NCBI GenBank assembly: GCA_942491945.1
Contig: CALODD010000050.1
Location: forward strand, 48,226-112,225
Direction: 5' to 3'
Source: JAJDYQ01 sp942491945
GTDB taxonomy: Bacteria; Pseudomonadota; Gammaproteobacteria; JAJDYQ01
Length of the DNA: 64,000 nucleotides
Shown: one piece after another, positions 1-8,435 of the stretch
Layout of the letters: the number at the start of each line of letters is the position of its first letter
Position numbering within the stretch: position 1 is the stretch's first letter
Translations under genes and position numbers: made by a program
The notes under the pieces: generated by a model
What the model saw: the letters and a program-made list of their open reading frames with translations, nothing else
Told to the model about the DNA's origin: nothing
Databases searched by the model: none

Positions 1-194
1 CCATGCAAAAGCATTTCCCAAAAATCTATAACGACCTGCTTGTTCGTAGAAACTCGAACTGGCTGCCTCAGCTAGAGAAAATGTTGTCTACAGAAACCGT
101 CGAATATGTGCTTGTTGGAACACTCCATCTGGTCGGTAAAGATGGGCTGCTAAAACTGCTTGAAGATAAGGGCTATAGCGTCCAGCAACTTTAA
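1..194 (+). CDS. TraB/GumN family protein, C-terminal fragment
   Basis: Only the last 63 or so codons lie in the window, so the gene begins upstream and the Met at position 3 is probably internal. The end of the protein, with VLVGTLHLVGKDGLLKLL followed by EDKGY, is the conserved C-terminal signature of TraB/GumN (PrgY-type) proteins. In that family conserved GxxH and Glu residues are thought to form a metal-dependent protease-like active site. Most bacterial members are secreted or lipid-anchored and their substrates are unknown. The assignment rests on the C-terminal motif alone. The gene stands convergent to the small HMA-like gene that follows. Confidence 0.75.
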   Translation, partial: MQKHFPKIYNDLLVRRNSNWLPQLEKMLSTETVEYVLVGTLHLVGKDGLLKLLEDKGYSVQQL

Positions 195-227
195 GAATCT
201 CCGGGCAAGCCCGGAGACCCAGTCAAA

Positions 228-461
228 TCAAAGCCCTACTATTTCTGCGTGATAACCACGCCCGGTAATTGCACCCAGTAAGGCCTGCGCCTTAACTTCC
301 AGTGGATCATAATCCACCAACATCAAGTGCGGATTCTGGCAGTTTACACAAGCACTACGGACACCATCGTAAAGTGCCATATCATGCTCGACCTGCCCCA
401 CGGTACTTTCATCCAGTGTTTCATCAATATGAAACATCACATCTGCCGTGTAATCACTCAT
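228..461 (-). CDS. small HMA-like (heavy-metal-associated fold) protein
   Basis: A 77-residue protein when started at the ATG at 461, which has a good GAGGAG ribosome site 7 bases upstream; an in-frame start at 533 would add 24 residues without support. The pattern of an N-terminal beta strand, a helix with VEHDMALYDGV, a central CVNCQNPH, a VDYDP strand and a final GYHAEIVGL strand resembles the beta-alpha-beta-beta-alpha-beta layout of HMA domains. The usual MxCxxC metal site is absent from the first loop. The Cys pair sits instead at the position of the second strand. Metal binding is therefore uncertain. It is monocistronic, and divergent from ilvD across about 190 bases. Confidence 0.55.
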   Translation of the reverse strand: MSDYTADVMFHIDETLDESTVGQVEHDMALYDGVRSACVNCQNPHLMLVDYDPLEVKAQALLGAITGRGYHAEIVGL

Positions 462-648
462 TTTGATCTCCTCTGTCGTATTTTTGTCTCCACTCAAATT
501 CAGTATAGGAGTGGCCAAAACGTTTGCCAGCACGATTTGATGAAATATTTATGACACCAGTCGTCCAATCAAGGGGGATCAGGACTTTGCTTAACTCCAG
601 TAGCATGAGAAAATTTACGGCTTTACGGTAATAAACAGCGGAATCCCC

Positions 649-2328
649 ATGAGTGACGACTTAAACAAAATCAGCTCCAGAATCACCCAGCCCAAGGCAC
701 AGGGCGCTTCACAGGCCATGCTCTACGCCACAGGTATGACTCGCGAAGACATGGACAAGGCTCAGGTGGGAATTTCCAGCGTCTGGTATGACGGCAACTC
801 CTGCAATATGCACCTGATGGATTTAGCCTCAAAAGTAAAAGAAGGCGTAGAAGCTGCCGGTCTGGTTGGCATGCGTTTCAACACCATCGGTGTTTCTGAC
901 GGCATTTCCATGGGTACCGACGGCATGAGCTATTCCCTGCAGTCGCGCGAGATCATCGCAGATTCGATTGAAACAGTTATGGGCGCGCAGTGGTATGACG
1001 CGAACATCTCGCTACCGGGCTGTGACAAGAATATGCCTGGCACCATTATCGCAATGGCTCGCATGAACCGCCCTAGCCTCATGGTTTACGGTGGCACCAT
1101 TCGTGCCGGCCATTCTCATGGCAAAGCACTGGACATCGTATCTGCCTTTCAGAGCTATGGTGAGTTCATCGCCAACAAGATCACTGACGAAGAGCGTCAG
1201 GATATCGTGCAGAACTCCTGCCCAGGTGCCGGTGCCTGCGGCGGTATGTACACAGCAAACACGATGTCATCAGCGATCGAGGCACTCGGTATGTCATTGC
1301 CCTACTCTTCATGCACGCCTGCGGAAGACCCAGACAAGATCCAGGAATGCCTGAATGCTGGTGCGGCCATCCGCAACCTGATGGAAAAGAACATCTGTCC
1401 ACGCGACATTATGACGCGCGAAGCCTTCGAAAACGCTCTGGTCATGATCATGGCACTCGGTGGCTCAACCAACGCTGTATTACATATGATCGCCATGGCT
1501 CGCGCAGTCGATATCAAGCTGACAATCGATGATTTCCAGTCAGTTTCTGATCGAATTCCATTTATTGCCGATCTTAAGCCAAGTGGTAAATACGTGATGG
1601 AAGACCTTCATGCAGTTGGTGGTATCCCTGCCGTCATGAAATACCTCATGGAACACGGTCTAATTAATGGCGACTGCCTGACCGTCACTGGCAAGACCAT
1701 CGCTGAAAACCTTGCTGATTTACCGGGACTTAGTGAAGGCCAGAAAATCATCACACCTATCGACAAGCCAATCAAAGAAAGCGGTCATATCCGTATTCTA
1801 AAAGGTAATCTGGCCCCAGGCGGTTCGGTTGCCAAGATCACCGGCAAAGAAGGCCTTACCTTCACCGGCCCAGCACGCGTATTCGATGCCGAAGAAGACA
1901 TGCTCAAGGCACTGGAAGATGGCAATATTTACAAAGGTGATGTCATCGTTATTCGTTACGAAGGCCCGAAAGGCGGCCCCGGTATGCCAGAAATGTTAAC
2001 GCCGACTTCAGCTGTAATGGGTGCAGGATTGGGTGACGACGTAGCGTTACTGACTGACGGTCGCTTCTCCGGCGGTTCTCACGGCTTTATCATCGGCCAT
2101 ATTGTTCCTGAAGCTCAGGAAGGCGGCCCAATCGCTCTGATTAAAGATGGTGATGTTGTTACGATTAATGCTGATCTCAATACTCTGAATGTCGACATTG
2201 AAGAAGATGAAATGCGTAAGCGTAAAGATGAGTGGGTGATGCCTCCATACAAAGCAACACGCGGCACACTGTATAAATTCATCAAATCCGTTAAAAACGC
2301 ATCTGAGGGTTGCGTGACTGACGAATAA
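649..2328 (+). CDS. ilvD: dihydroxy-acid dehydratase
   Basis: Catalyses dehydration of 2,3-dihydroxy-isovalerate and 2,3-dihydroxy-3-methylvalerate to the 2-oxo acids, the penultimate step of valine and isoleucine synthesis, in the cytoplasm. The 559-residue sequence shows the IlvD/Edd signatures, including LPGCDKNMPG (Cys125) and CPGAGACGGMYTANTMS (Cys197). A third conserved Cys is Cys52 in the NSCN motif. These three are the Fe-S ligands in the family. The length matches the shorter IlvD class (about 560) rather than the 616-residue enterobacterial form. The start ATG has only a weak upstream ribosome site but fits the family N-terminus. It is not clustered with other ilv genes here. Confidence 0.97.
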   Translation: MSDDLNKISSRITQPKAQGASQAMLYATGMTREDMDKAQVGISSVWYDGNSCNMHLMDLASKVKEGVEAAGLVGMRFNTIGVSDGISMGTDGMSYSLQSREIIADSIETVMGAQWYDANISLPGCDKNMPGTIIAMARMNRPSLMVYGGTIRAGHSHGKALDIVSAFQSYGEFIANKITDEERQDIVQNSCPGAGACGGMYTANTMSSAIEALGMSLPYSSCTPAEDPDKIQECLNAGAAIRNLMEKNICPRDIMTREAFENALVMIMALGGSTNAVLHMIAMARAVDIKLTIDDFQSVSDRIPFIADLKPSGKYVMEDLHAVGGIPAVMKYLMEHGLINGDCLTVTGKTIAENLADLPGLSEGQKIITPIDKPIKESGHIRILKGNLAPGGSVAKITGKEGLTFTGPARVFDAEEDMLKALEDGNIYKGDVIVIRYEGPKGGPGMPEMLTPTSAVMGAGLGDDVALLTDGRFSGGSHGFIIGHIVPEAQEGGPIALIKDGDVVTINADLNTLNVDIEEDEMRKRKDEWVMPPYKATRGTLYKFIKSVKNASEGCVTDE

Positions 2329-2342
2329 AATGTGAACAGAGT

Positions 2343-2362
2343 TCGATATTAATCAATATCGA
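2343..2362. repeat. perfect 8-bp inverted repeat after ilvD
   Basis: TCGATATT, four bases, then AATATCGA forms a perfect hairpin 14 bases after the ilvD stop. There is no T-run behind it, so it is not a canonical intrinsic terminator. It may instead be an mRNA-stabilising stem or a regulator site ahead of the next gene. Confidence 0.4.
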
Positions 2363-2400
2363 TTCGGTAGACTGGCTCTAATGATTCAAAGGAGAGTTCC

Positions 2401-2853
2401 ATGAAATTGTCCATTATTGCCAGTCTATTACTGACTGTTTTCATCTCATCGGCTCATGCAGATGATTCTGCAACGTCAAGAGTATTGAATGACGCAGCGG
2501 GCAAATTCGTCAGCAATGTATTCTCTGAATTAGAAAGAAAGATTATTCACGAATATTTTGATCAGACCCCAACTAAGCCTGAAGCATCTAATAATAAGAA
2601 ACACAAGAAGAAAAAAGGATTGCCTCCGGGTTTAGCTAAAAAGAAACACCTCCCCCCAGGCCTACAAAAACAATTACAACGGAACGGCACACTACCTCAT
2701 GGGCTTGCCAAGAGAGAATTGCCTTCCGAGCTGGAATCACAACTACCTCCCATCGAAAATCATCTGGAACGTGTGATTGCAGATGGCAATGTTCTGCTCG
2801 TTGATAAGGTCAGCGGCATCATCATGGACATCATTAAAGACATTGTTAAATGA
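2401..2853 (+). CDS. secreted protein with LPPGL repeats
   Basis: The 150-residue product begins with a typical Sec signal peptide (Lys-Leu, hydrophobic stretch, cleavage near AHA-DD at residues 19-22). The middle is basic and proline-rich, with a KKHKKKK run and four variants of L-P-x-G-L (LPPGLAKK, LPPGLQKQL, LPHGLAKR, LPSEL). This repeat is common in small uncharacterised proteobacterial envelope proteins. An acidic/hydrophobic C-terminal part follows. GGAGAG is a good ribosome site. Its stop overlaps the next start (ATGA), so the two are translationally coupled. Function is unknown. Confidence 0.7.
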   Translation: MKLSIIASLLLTVFISSAHADDSATSRVLNDAAGKFVSNVFSELERKIIHEYFDQTPTKPEASNNKKHKKKKGLPPGLAKKKHLPPGLQKQLQRNGTLPHGLAKRELPSELESQLPPIENHLERVIADGNVLLVDKVSGIIMDIIKDIVK

Positions 2854-3236
2854 GTAGGATTTTATTTGTTATCGAATTTGGTGGCTTCCCCCTAAAACTA
2901 GATGGCCTGAAAGACGAAGGGCATGAGGTCGAAATCACCAAGAGCATGCGTAAAGCAATCCCCCTGCTCAAGAAGTTTGATCCTGACTTAGTTGTTGCAG
3001 AGTTTAACTATACCAGCCAGTTTCGAGATCGGGACAGCAATCTTGACACCATCATGACGCAAATCGTCAGTCGCTCACCACACACAAAGCTGATCGCATT
3101 TGTCGAAGAAGAACAAAAGCAACACTTCGAACGATTACAGTCACGCTTCGAAAATATTAAAGGTGCGCTATACTTTCCTTTCGAGGATGAGGATATTAAA
3201 CAGCTAATTCATAGCACCTTAGAAGAAACCGACTAA
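2850..3236 (+). CDS. receiver-like (CheY-fold) hypothetical protein
   Basis: A 128-residue cytoplasmic protein with an alternating strand/helix pattern. The sequence begins SRILFVIEFGGF, has FDPDLVVAEFNY around residue 50 where a response regulator carries its phospho-acceptor Asp, then HTKLIAFVEEE and a final GALYFPFEDEDIKQLI. These resemble strands 3, 4 and 5 of a receiver domain, but the acidic phosphorylation pocket is not clearly complete, so this may be a pseudo-receiver. It overlaps the preceding gene by 4 bases and is followed after 1 base by the DsrE-like gene, suggesting one transcript. Confidence 0.55.
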   Translation: MSRILFVIEFGGFPLKLDGLKDEGHEVEITKSMRKAIPLLKKFDPDLVVAEFNYTSQFRDRDSNLDTIMTQIVSRSPHTKLIAFVEEEQKQHFERLQSRFENIKGALYFPFEDEDIKQLIHSTLEETD

Positions 3237-3237
3237 T

Positions 3238-3729
3238 ATGCGTCAATTAATTCATACACTACTCATAGCTCTATGCCTGCATGCAACTACCTCATATGCA
3301 GGCAACAATATGGGCATGATATTAACGGATACACCTAATCAAAATATCCAGGAAGGCGAACGCGGTGAAGCAACTCCAGTCGTTGTCGATGTTGTTTTAC
3401 ATAAGCGCGACGACATCCTGCGCATGTTAAAGCGCGCCGAAGAGCTCGCCATGATGCCAAACCCAGTTGAACGACCTCGTGAAATATCACTCGTACTACA
3501 TGGCAATGAAATCGATAACTTCCGCATCAGCCAATATAAAGACAATAAGGAAATCGTCGATCTCGCCGCCAAGTTAGATGCCTTCAATGTCATCGACGTA
3601 AAGATGTGTAACAGCATGATGAACAAGCTTGGTGTACCGCGTAGCGAAATCCCTGCCTTTATTGAAGTCGTGCCATATGGGCCCGGCAAGGTTGAAGAGC
3701 TTGTAGAGCAAGGCTTTATTCGCTTATAA
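3238..3729 (+). CDS. exported DsrE/DsrF-like family protein
   Basis: A 163-residue protein with an N-terminal signal peptide (cleavage probably after TSYA near residue 21). The mature part follows the DsrE/F-like pattern: a VVDVVLHKRDDILRMLKRA strand-helix, the EISLVLHGNEIDNF strand, a helix ending in LAAKLDAFNVIDVKMCNSMM with a Cys where the family often has one, and a final IEVVPYGPGKVEELVEQGF. The family includes sulfur-relay proteins and many periplasmic proteins of unknown role, and a sulfur function is only an inference here. It is third in a three-gene operon with the LPPGL-repeat and receiver-like genes. Confidence 0.75.
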   Translation: MRQLIHTLLIALCLHATTSYAGNNMGMILTDTPNQNIQEGERGEATPVVVDVVLHKRDDILRMLKRAEELAMMPNPVERPREISLVLHGNEIDNFRISQYKDNKEIVDLAAKLDAFNVIDVKMCNSMMNKLGVPRSEIPAFIEVVPYGPGKVEELVEQGFIRL

Positions 3730-3755
3730 ACTTTTACTCATCAGGAGAAGCACGT

Positions 3756-4145
3756 ATGAAGAATAATGCCGTATGCTGGTTTGAGATATATGTCGATGAT
3801 ATGCCCAGAGCCAGAGCTTTTTACGAAGCCGTATTACAGCAGGAACTTACCAGGCTTGATAATCCGAATGTGCCTAAAGACTACCCTCAACCAGAAATGT
3901 GGGCCTTCCCTATGAACGAAGCACCCGATGCATCTGGAGCGATATGTAAAATGGAAGGCGTCAAAGCAGGCGGCAACAGCACACTCGTTTATTTTGACAC
4001 TGAAGACTGTGCTGCAGCACAAGAAAGAGTAGAACCAGCTGGCGGTAAAGTCATGGTACCGAAAATGGCTATTGGAGAATACGGATTCATATCAATAGCC
4101 CTTGATACTGAAGGCAATACTATTGGTTTTCATTCATTTTCATAA
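3756..4145 (+). CDS. VOC (glyoxalase/bleomycin resistance) family protein
   Basis: A single VOC domain of 129 residues. It opens with CWFEIYVDDMPRARAFYEAV, the usual first beta-alpha unit. The second half has LVYFDTEDCAAAQERVEPAGG, then the final FISIALDTEGNTIGFHS strand where the last metal-ligand Glu/His would lie. VOC proteins dimerise and often bind a metal, with diverse activities, so the substrate cannot be inferred. AGGAG lies 10 bases before the ATG. It follows the DsrE-like gene by 26 bases and may be co-transcribed. Confidence 0.85.
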   Translation: MKNNAVCWFEIYVDDMPRARAFYEAVLQQELTRLDNPNVPKDYPQPEMWAFPMNEAPDASGAICKMEGVKAGGNSTLVYFDTEDCAAAQERVEPAGGKVMVPKMAIGEYGFISIALDTEGNTIGFHSFS

Positions 4146-4239
4146 CTAACTGGAATCAAAACCTAATATTTATATTAGAAAGTGCCAGACTCGACCCTCG
4201 ATTCACCAGAATTTATAGATCATTCCCAGAACAGTTCAT

Positions 4240-4686
4240 TTACTTTATCTGCTGCACATCCCTCAATACAGAATCGATATCACTCTTCCATCTGGAAAAC
4301 TGTGTCTTTAATGCTGGGTCAGTGAACATCGTGCCATACACTTCAGGATTGAAGCTAACGACAAGCATCTGATCACCTTCAGCAAAGACGGCTATTTTTA
4401 ATGGTAGATAGGGGATGAGTTCTGGATACTTATTACTTAACGACCTCACCTCTTCTGGCTTACCAAAGAATATAACTCGGTAGTAGTCGGTGTTATATCC
4501 AAAACCTTTTAAGCCACCATCACAACGCTGTTCATGTGCGACGGTGTAACCGTGGCCTTCGAGGCTATTTTTAGTTTCCTGCAGCACAGCTTCAAAGCTG
4601 TCGTAGGAACGTGCCATCAGGATGTTCTCAGCGCATACATTGACGCTAATCATCATTAACAACAGTGAAAGAAATAACGCTTTCAT
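4240..4686 (-). CDS. exported DUF302 domain protein
   Basis: The 148-residue product has a signal peptide (cleavage after NVCA near residue 19) and one DUF302 domain. The start of the mature chain, SYDSFEAVLQETKNSLEGHGY, is followed by a Cys in HEQRCDGGLKGFGY and a C-terminal IAVFAEGDQMLVVSFNPE. DUF302 domains are small periplasmic or cytoplasmic modules of unknown function. Its start codon overlaps the stop of the upstream cytochrome c-DUF302 gene by 1 base (TAATG), so the two DUF302 modules are expressed together and may form a heteromeric pair. Confidence 0.8.
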   Translation of the reverse strand: MKALFLSLLLMMISVNVCAENILMARSYDSFEAVLQETKNSLEGHGYTVAHEQRCDGGLKGFGYNTDYYRVIFFGKPEEVRSLSNKYPELIPYLPLKIAVFAEGDQMLVVSFNPEVYGTMFTDPALKTQFSRWKSDIDSVLRDVQQIK

Positions 4687-5750
4687 TAGAACGTCACCTC
4701 ATCAAGAACTTCACGCTGTACGGCATCCATCTCAATTGCGTAGTCACGTAATTGATCGTTATTAAATAAGCGCGCGATTAATGCCATATTCATGGCAATC
4801 AATTGCACCTTACCATCTGCAGACTCAACAACGGTAATCCGACATGGCAAACCAATACCCAGACGAGGATCTATCTTTAACATGTCATAAAGGTTATTGA
4901 AGTTGCAGTAACGAATCGTCATCTTTTTCTTATCTGTTTCCCATTCTGGAAACAGGCCTTTTTCTAATGGCCGATCAGGGAAGATACGAAAATTATATCC
5001 AGACAATGCCTGCTTCAGACTCGCGACTGTCGTTTCAAAGTCATTTGGTGAGTCGACGATGATACTTGGCTCAGGAATATTCTTTTCAGTACTTTCCTGC
5101 TTTGCTTTCAGGTCTGCCTGCAAACTGCGTAGATAAACGATGATGTCGTCGATCTGCTGCGACTTCAGGCCGAGCTTACCGAACGCTGCCATCAACGTCC
5201 CCTTGCGTCCATTGGTAATTACATCACGCAACATGGCATCTGATGCCGAATCCAGAAAGCCGACATTACCTACAGCTGGCGGCACGACCTGAAATTCACG
5301 TTCACGAGAATATGTCTGTCCAGTACCTTTACCCAGCCCCTGCCCCTGTGGACCATGGCAGTTAGCACAGTAACCATCGAATAGTTTCTTGCCCTGCTCG
5401 ACATCACCCCTGGCTGTCGCGCCAGAGTAATCAGGTGACGACGATTTAGACCAGGTGCGCAGGTATTTCACGATCGCACCAACCTGTGCATCACTAAGTC
5501 GGTCAAAGGCCGGCATGATTCGCCCAGGACGCCCGTTACGGATCGTCTTTCTCAGGTAGTCATTCGAAAGCGTGCTGAACTTTTCTTTTTTCAGTGGCAA
5601 GCCGATACTGCCTTCACCACCTTTGCGGTGGCAAACCACGCAGTTTTCCCCGAACAAAGCTGCTCCATCCGGAGCAGCATAAACGCTCGCCGGCTGAATC
5701 AGCACCGTTAGCAGGGCTATTGAGTATAAAATTACCTTAATAATCATCAC
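4686..5750 (-). CDS. di-heme cytochrome c fused to a DUF302 domain
   Basis: A 354-residue exported protein. After the signal peptide (cleavage near VYAAP, residue 26) come two class-I cytochrome c domains, with heme motifs CVVCH at about residue 37 and CANCH at about residue 128. Plausible axial Met residues lie in RIMPAF and TLMAAF. From about residue 230 a DUF302 domain follows (SLKQALSGYNFRIF, then CRITVVESADGKVQLIAMNM). The fusion suggests that DUF302 works with periplasmic electron transfer. It is translationally coupled to a free DUF302 protein downstream. Confidence 0.85.
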   Translation of the reverse strand: MMIIKVILYSIALLTVLIQPASVYAAPDGAALFGENCVVCHRKGGEGSIGLPLKKEKFSTLSNDYLRKTIRNGRPGRIMPAFDRLSDAQVGAIVKYLRTWSKSSSPDYSGATARGDVEQGKKLFDGYCANCHGPQGQGLGKGTGQTYSREREFQVVPPAVGNVGFLDSASDAMLRDVITNGRKGTLMAAFGKLGLKSQQIDDIIVYLRSLQADLKAKQESTEKNIPEPSIIVDSPNDFETTVASLKQALSGYNFRIFPDRPLEKGLFPEWETDKKKMTIRYCNFNNLYDMLKIDPRLGIGLPCRITVVESADGKVQLIAMNMALIARLFNNDQLRDYAIEMDAVQREVLDEVTF

Positions 5751-5838
5751 GTTGGGTCAACAACAGTACGTATTTTAATAATTTAGCATACTCTAATGTA
5801 GATACCAGTAATATCTCTTCCCGATATCTTAATGTTAG

Positions 5839-8382
5839 TTAAGTATCGGCCTGGTCAGCGTCTACCTGAGTCCGAGTACGGTCCTGGTCAGCTTCCTGCA
5901 ATGCATGCTGGATCGCTGGGGCAACTTCCGCAATACGCTTAATATCTTCTCGGGTCAGCTCATATAGCGCCGCAGGTGTAGCGGCTCGACAACTGGCGCT
6001 GCGTGGTTCATCGTGAAGTAGAGCCATTTCACCGAAAAAATCTCCTGGCAGCAGGCTCGCCAGATTTTCTTCATTGTCTCCTTTCCCACGAACAACACGG
6101 ACAACACCTCTGGCGATAAGAAACATCGACTTACCCGTCGTGCCTTCCTGGATAATAAACTCCCCAGCCGGAATAGTTCTCGATTTGAGCAACGCAATAA
6201 TCTTTTCGAAATCTTCTTCTGGGGTCTTCTGGAAGAAAGGTACTTTCCGCAATAACTCATGTGGATCAATTTTCAGGTCTGAGGCACTAGCACCCCGTAA
6301 AGCGCGTATCTGATGATTAAAATCACTGATCATGGTCTCAGCAACACCTGCCGGGATGGTTCCAGCATGTAACTCAGACTCGATCACTTCACGTTCCGCA
6401 GCAATCATTAAACGCTTGGCCAGGCGCTCCTGCATCGTGCCGACGAACTCTGGGAACTGCTCCGCAGTCACATCAATGATCTTACGGGCACCACGATTCC
6501 AGCGTTGATAATAACCCCGAACATCTTCAACAAGATCTGGGCGTGCTGAATCAGCGTGGGTAATGTCATCAAATTTTTCCAGAATTTCATTACTACCCTG
6601 GTAGCGCCCCCAGGCTTCTTCGTAATCACGCGCTGTGCGTGCAGCCTGCCAACGTTCTGGCAAACCGGTAAAACCCAGTACCGTATCTCTTACTGTGTAG
6701 ATTGTACCCAGTAGCGTAACTTTACCCGGCGAATGAATGGTATAGCTGGGTAACCGTCCATGGTAGCGCATCGATTCACTTTGCAACTGCATAGAATGAG
6801 TCAGCTCACGGTAGGCCTGCTCGGATAAATGGCCACGACTAAACATGCCGTAATACAGTGTATTTTCAGCGGCAAAGCAACGAAGAAACAGCAGTCGTCG
6901 TTCCTGATCTTCATCCAGTTCACTATCGCGCAGATCTTTAATTCGTTGCCGTAAATTATCTAACTGAAGATGGTATACCTTGGTCAAAGTCTCCGATATA
7001 CGCTGCGAAAATAGACCGCCTGACTGTAAATCTGGCGCACGGGCTAATGCCTTACGCTTGGCATTTAACTCGCCTTCAAAACGCGACAGTCTGTCCGATA
7101 ACGGCGGCTCATCCAGACCCAGCTTCTTAACCAGCCCTTCTATCGTCAGCCCCTGCACAATCAGGGTAAACAACACTGCACCCGCAACCAGAACGGTAAA
7201 TAACTCGCGGTATTCAAATTCAGGCAAGCTCAATACGATGGCCAATGCGATAGCACCACGAAGGCCTCCCCAGTACATAACCGTTTGATAGGCCCGACTG
7301 ATAGGGTTCGCATTCGGCATTCTTTCCAGCAGGGGAACCAGGCCATAGATAACGATTCCACGAGAGACTAGCATTGCTCCAATCAATATGGCGAACAGAC
7401 CGAAGTTAGCTGTCAGTGCACCAAGCTCAATACTCAAACCAACCAGAATGAAGATTAGAGCATTCGCGATATAAGCCAGGAACTCCCAGTAGTGATGTAG
7501 AAAGCCCGCAACTGATGGCGAGATCTTAGTACGACCCCAACTGCCCATCACAACCGCAGCAGCTACAACCGCCATCACACCACTGACATGAAAGTAATGT
7601 TCTGCAACGATAAAACTAGAATATGCGAGTACAGTTGATAATGACACTTCAATAAATGGGTCACTTTCAACCATACCCATGAGCAATCCTACGAGCCAGG
7701 CCATGACGACGCCGACGACAATACCACCAATAAAAACCACCAGGAACGTCATCACACCATTGAGTGCATGATCGACAGTGGCATATCCCGCGATAACAAC
7801 AGCCACCAGAATTTTTGACAACACGAGCGCAGTCGCATCATTAAACAGACTTTCACCTTCCACCAGAATAGTCAGACGCTTCGGTGCACCTAGCTGCTTA
7901 AATAATGCGATGACAGCAACCGGGTCTGTTGCACTTAGGATGGCGCCAAGTAAAAGCGCGACGGAAAACGGGATACCTGCAATAAAATGCATCGCCGAAC
8001 CGATGAGCACAGTCGATAACAACAATCCCGGCACTGCAAGGGTCAGGATCGGCCAGATATTGTCTCGTAACTGTCTGGCATCGAGACTATAGGCGGACTC
8101 AAATATCAAAGTCGGCAGAAAAACAAACAGGATAATGTCAGGGGAGACCTGAAAGCCGGCAATCCGTTGATACCACTCTGGCCCGTAAGGCGCAGTTCCG
8201 GCGATGATCACGCCGATTAACACCAGCATGATAGTAAACGGTAACTTGATCATGCGAGAGAAGATGAGCGCCAGCGCTGCAATGAACAGCATGGCAAACG
8301 TTACGGATACCAGGTCTGCTATCTGCGAGACATGTTCCATGTCATCGATCCTCTTATTGTCAATACGCTCATCATAGCGCAT
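5839..8382 (-). CDS. CPA1-family Na+(K+)/H+ antiporter with C-terminal cyclic-nucleotide-binding domain
   Basis: The 847-residue protein has about twelve hydrophobic segments in its first 420 residues, with the CPA1 core motifs SATDPVAVIAL and VEGESLFNDATALVL. A long cytoplasmic helical region follows. Residues 700-820 form a CNB domain, with EFIIQEGTTGKSMFLIARG and the phosphate-binding cassette GDFFGEMALLHDEPRSASCR. The likely role is cation/proton exchange at the inner membrane, gated by cAMP or a related ligand. Translation may begin at the second Met (MEHVSQ, residue 15) rather than the first. It is monocistronic and divergent from argA. Confidence 0.88.
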   Translation of the reverse strand: MRYDERIDNKRIDDMEHVSQIADLVSVTFAMLFIAALALIFSRMIKLPFTIMLVLIGVIIAGTAPYGPEWYQRIAGFQVSPDIILFVFLPTLIFESAYSLDARQLRDNIWPILTLAVPGLLLSTVLIGSAMHFIAGIPFSVALLLGAILSATDPVAVIALFKQLGAPKRLTILVEGESLFNDATALVLSKILVAVVIAGYATVDHALNGVMTFLVVFIGGIVVGVVMAWLVGLLMGMVESDPFIEVSLSTVLAYSSFIVAEHYFHVSGVMAVVAAAVVMGSWGRTKISPSVAGFLHHYWEFLAYIANALIFILVGLSIELGALTANFGLFAILIGAMLVSRGIVIYGLVPLLERMPNANPISRAYQTVMYWGGLRGAIALAIVLSLPEFEYRELFTVLVAGAVLFTLIVQGLTIEGLVKKLGLDEPPLSDRLSRFEGELNAKRKALARAPDLQSGGLFSQRISETLTKVYHLQLDNLRQRIKDLRDSELDEDQERRLLFLRCFAAENTLYYGMFSRGHLSEQAYRELTHSMQLQSESMRYHGRLPSYTIHSPGKVTLLGTIYTVRDTVLGFTGLPERWQAARTARDYEEAWGRYQGSNEILEKFDDITHADSARPDLVEDVRGYYQRWNRGARKIIDVTAEQFPEFVGTMQERLAKRLMIAAEREVIESELHAGTIPAGVAETMISDFNHQIRALRGASASDLKIDPHELLRKVPFFQKTPEEDFEKIIALLKSRTIPAGEFIIQEGTTGKSMFLIARGVVRVVRGKGDNEENLASLLPGDFFGEMALLHDEPRSASCRAATPAALYELTREDIKRIAEVAPAIQHALQEADQDRTRTQVDADQADT

Positions 8383-8435
8383 TAGAAGCAGATTAAAACT
8401 CGATGTAAGTCAAAAGCCTATGGCACAATAACCGT

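Noticed and set aside
2343..2362. Terminator after ilvD
   Set aside because: The hairpin is symmetric but lacks a T-run and has an AT-only stem end, so it is listed only as an inverted repeat.
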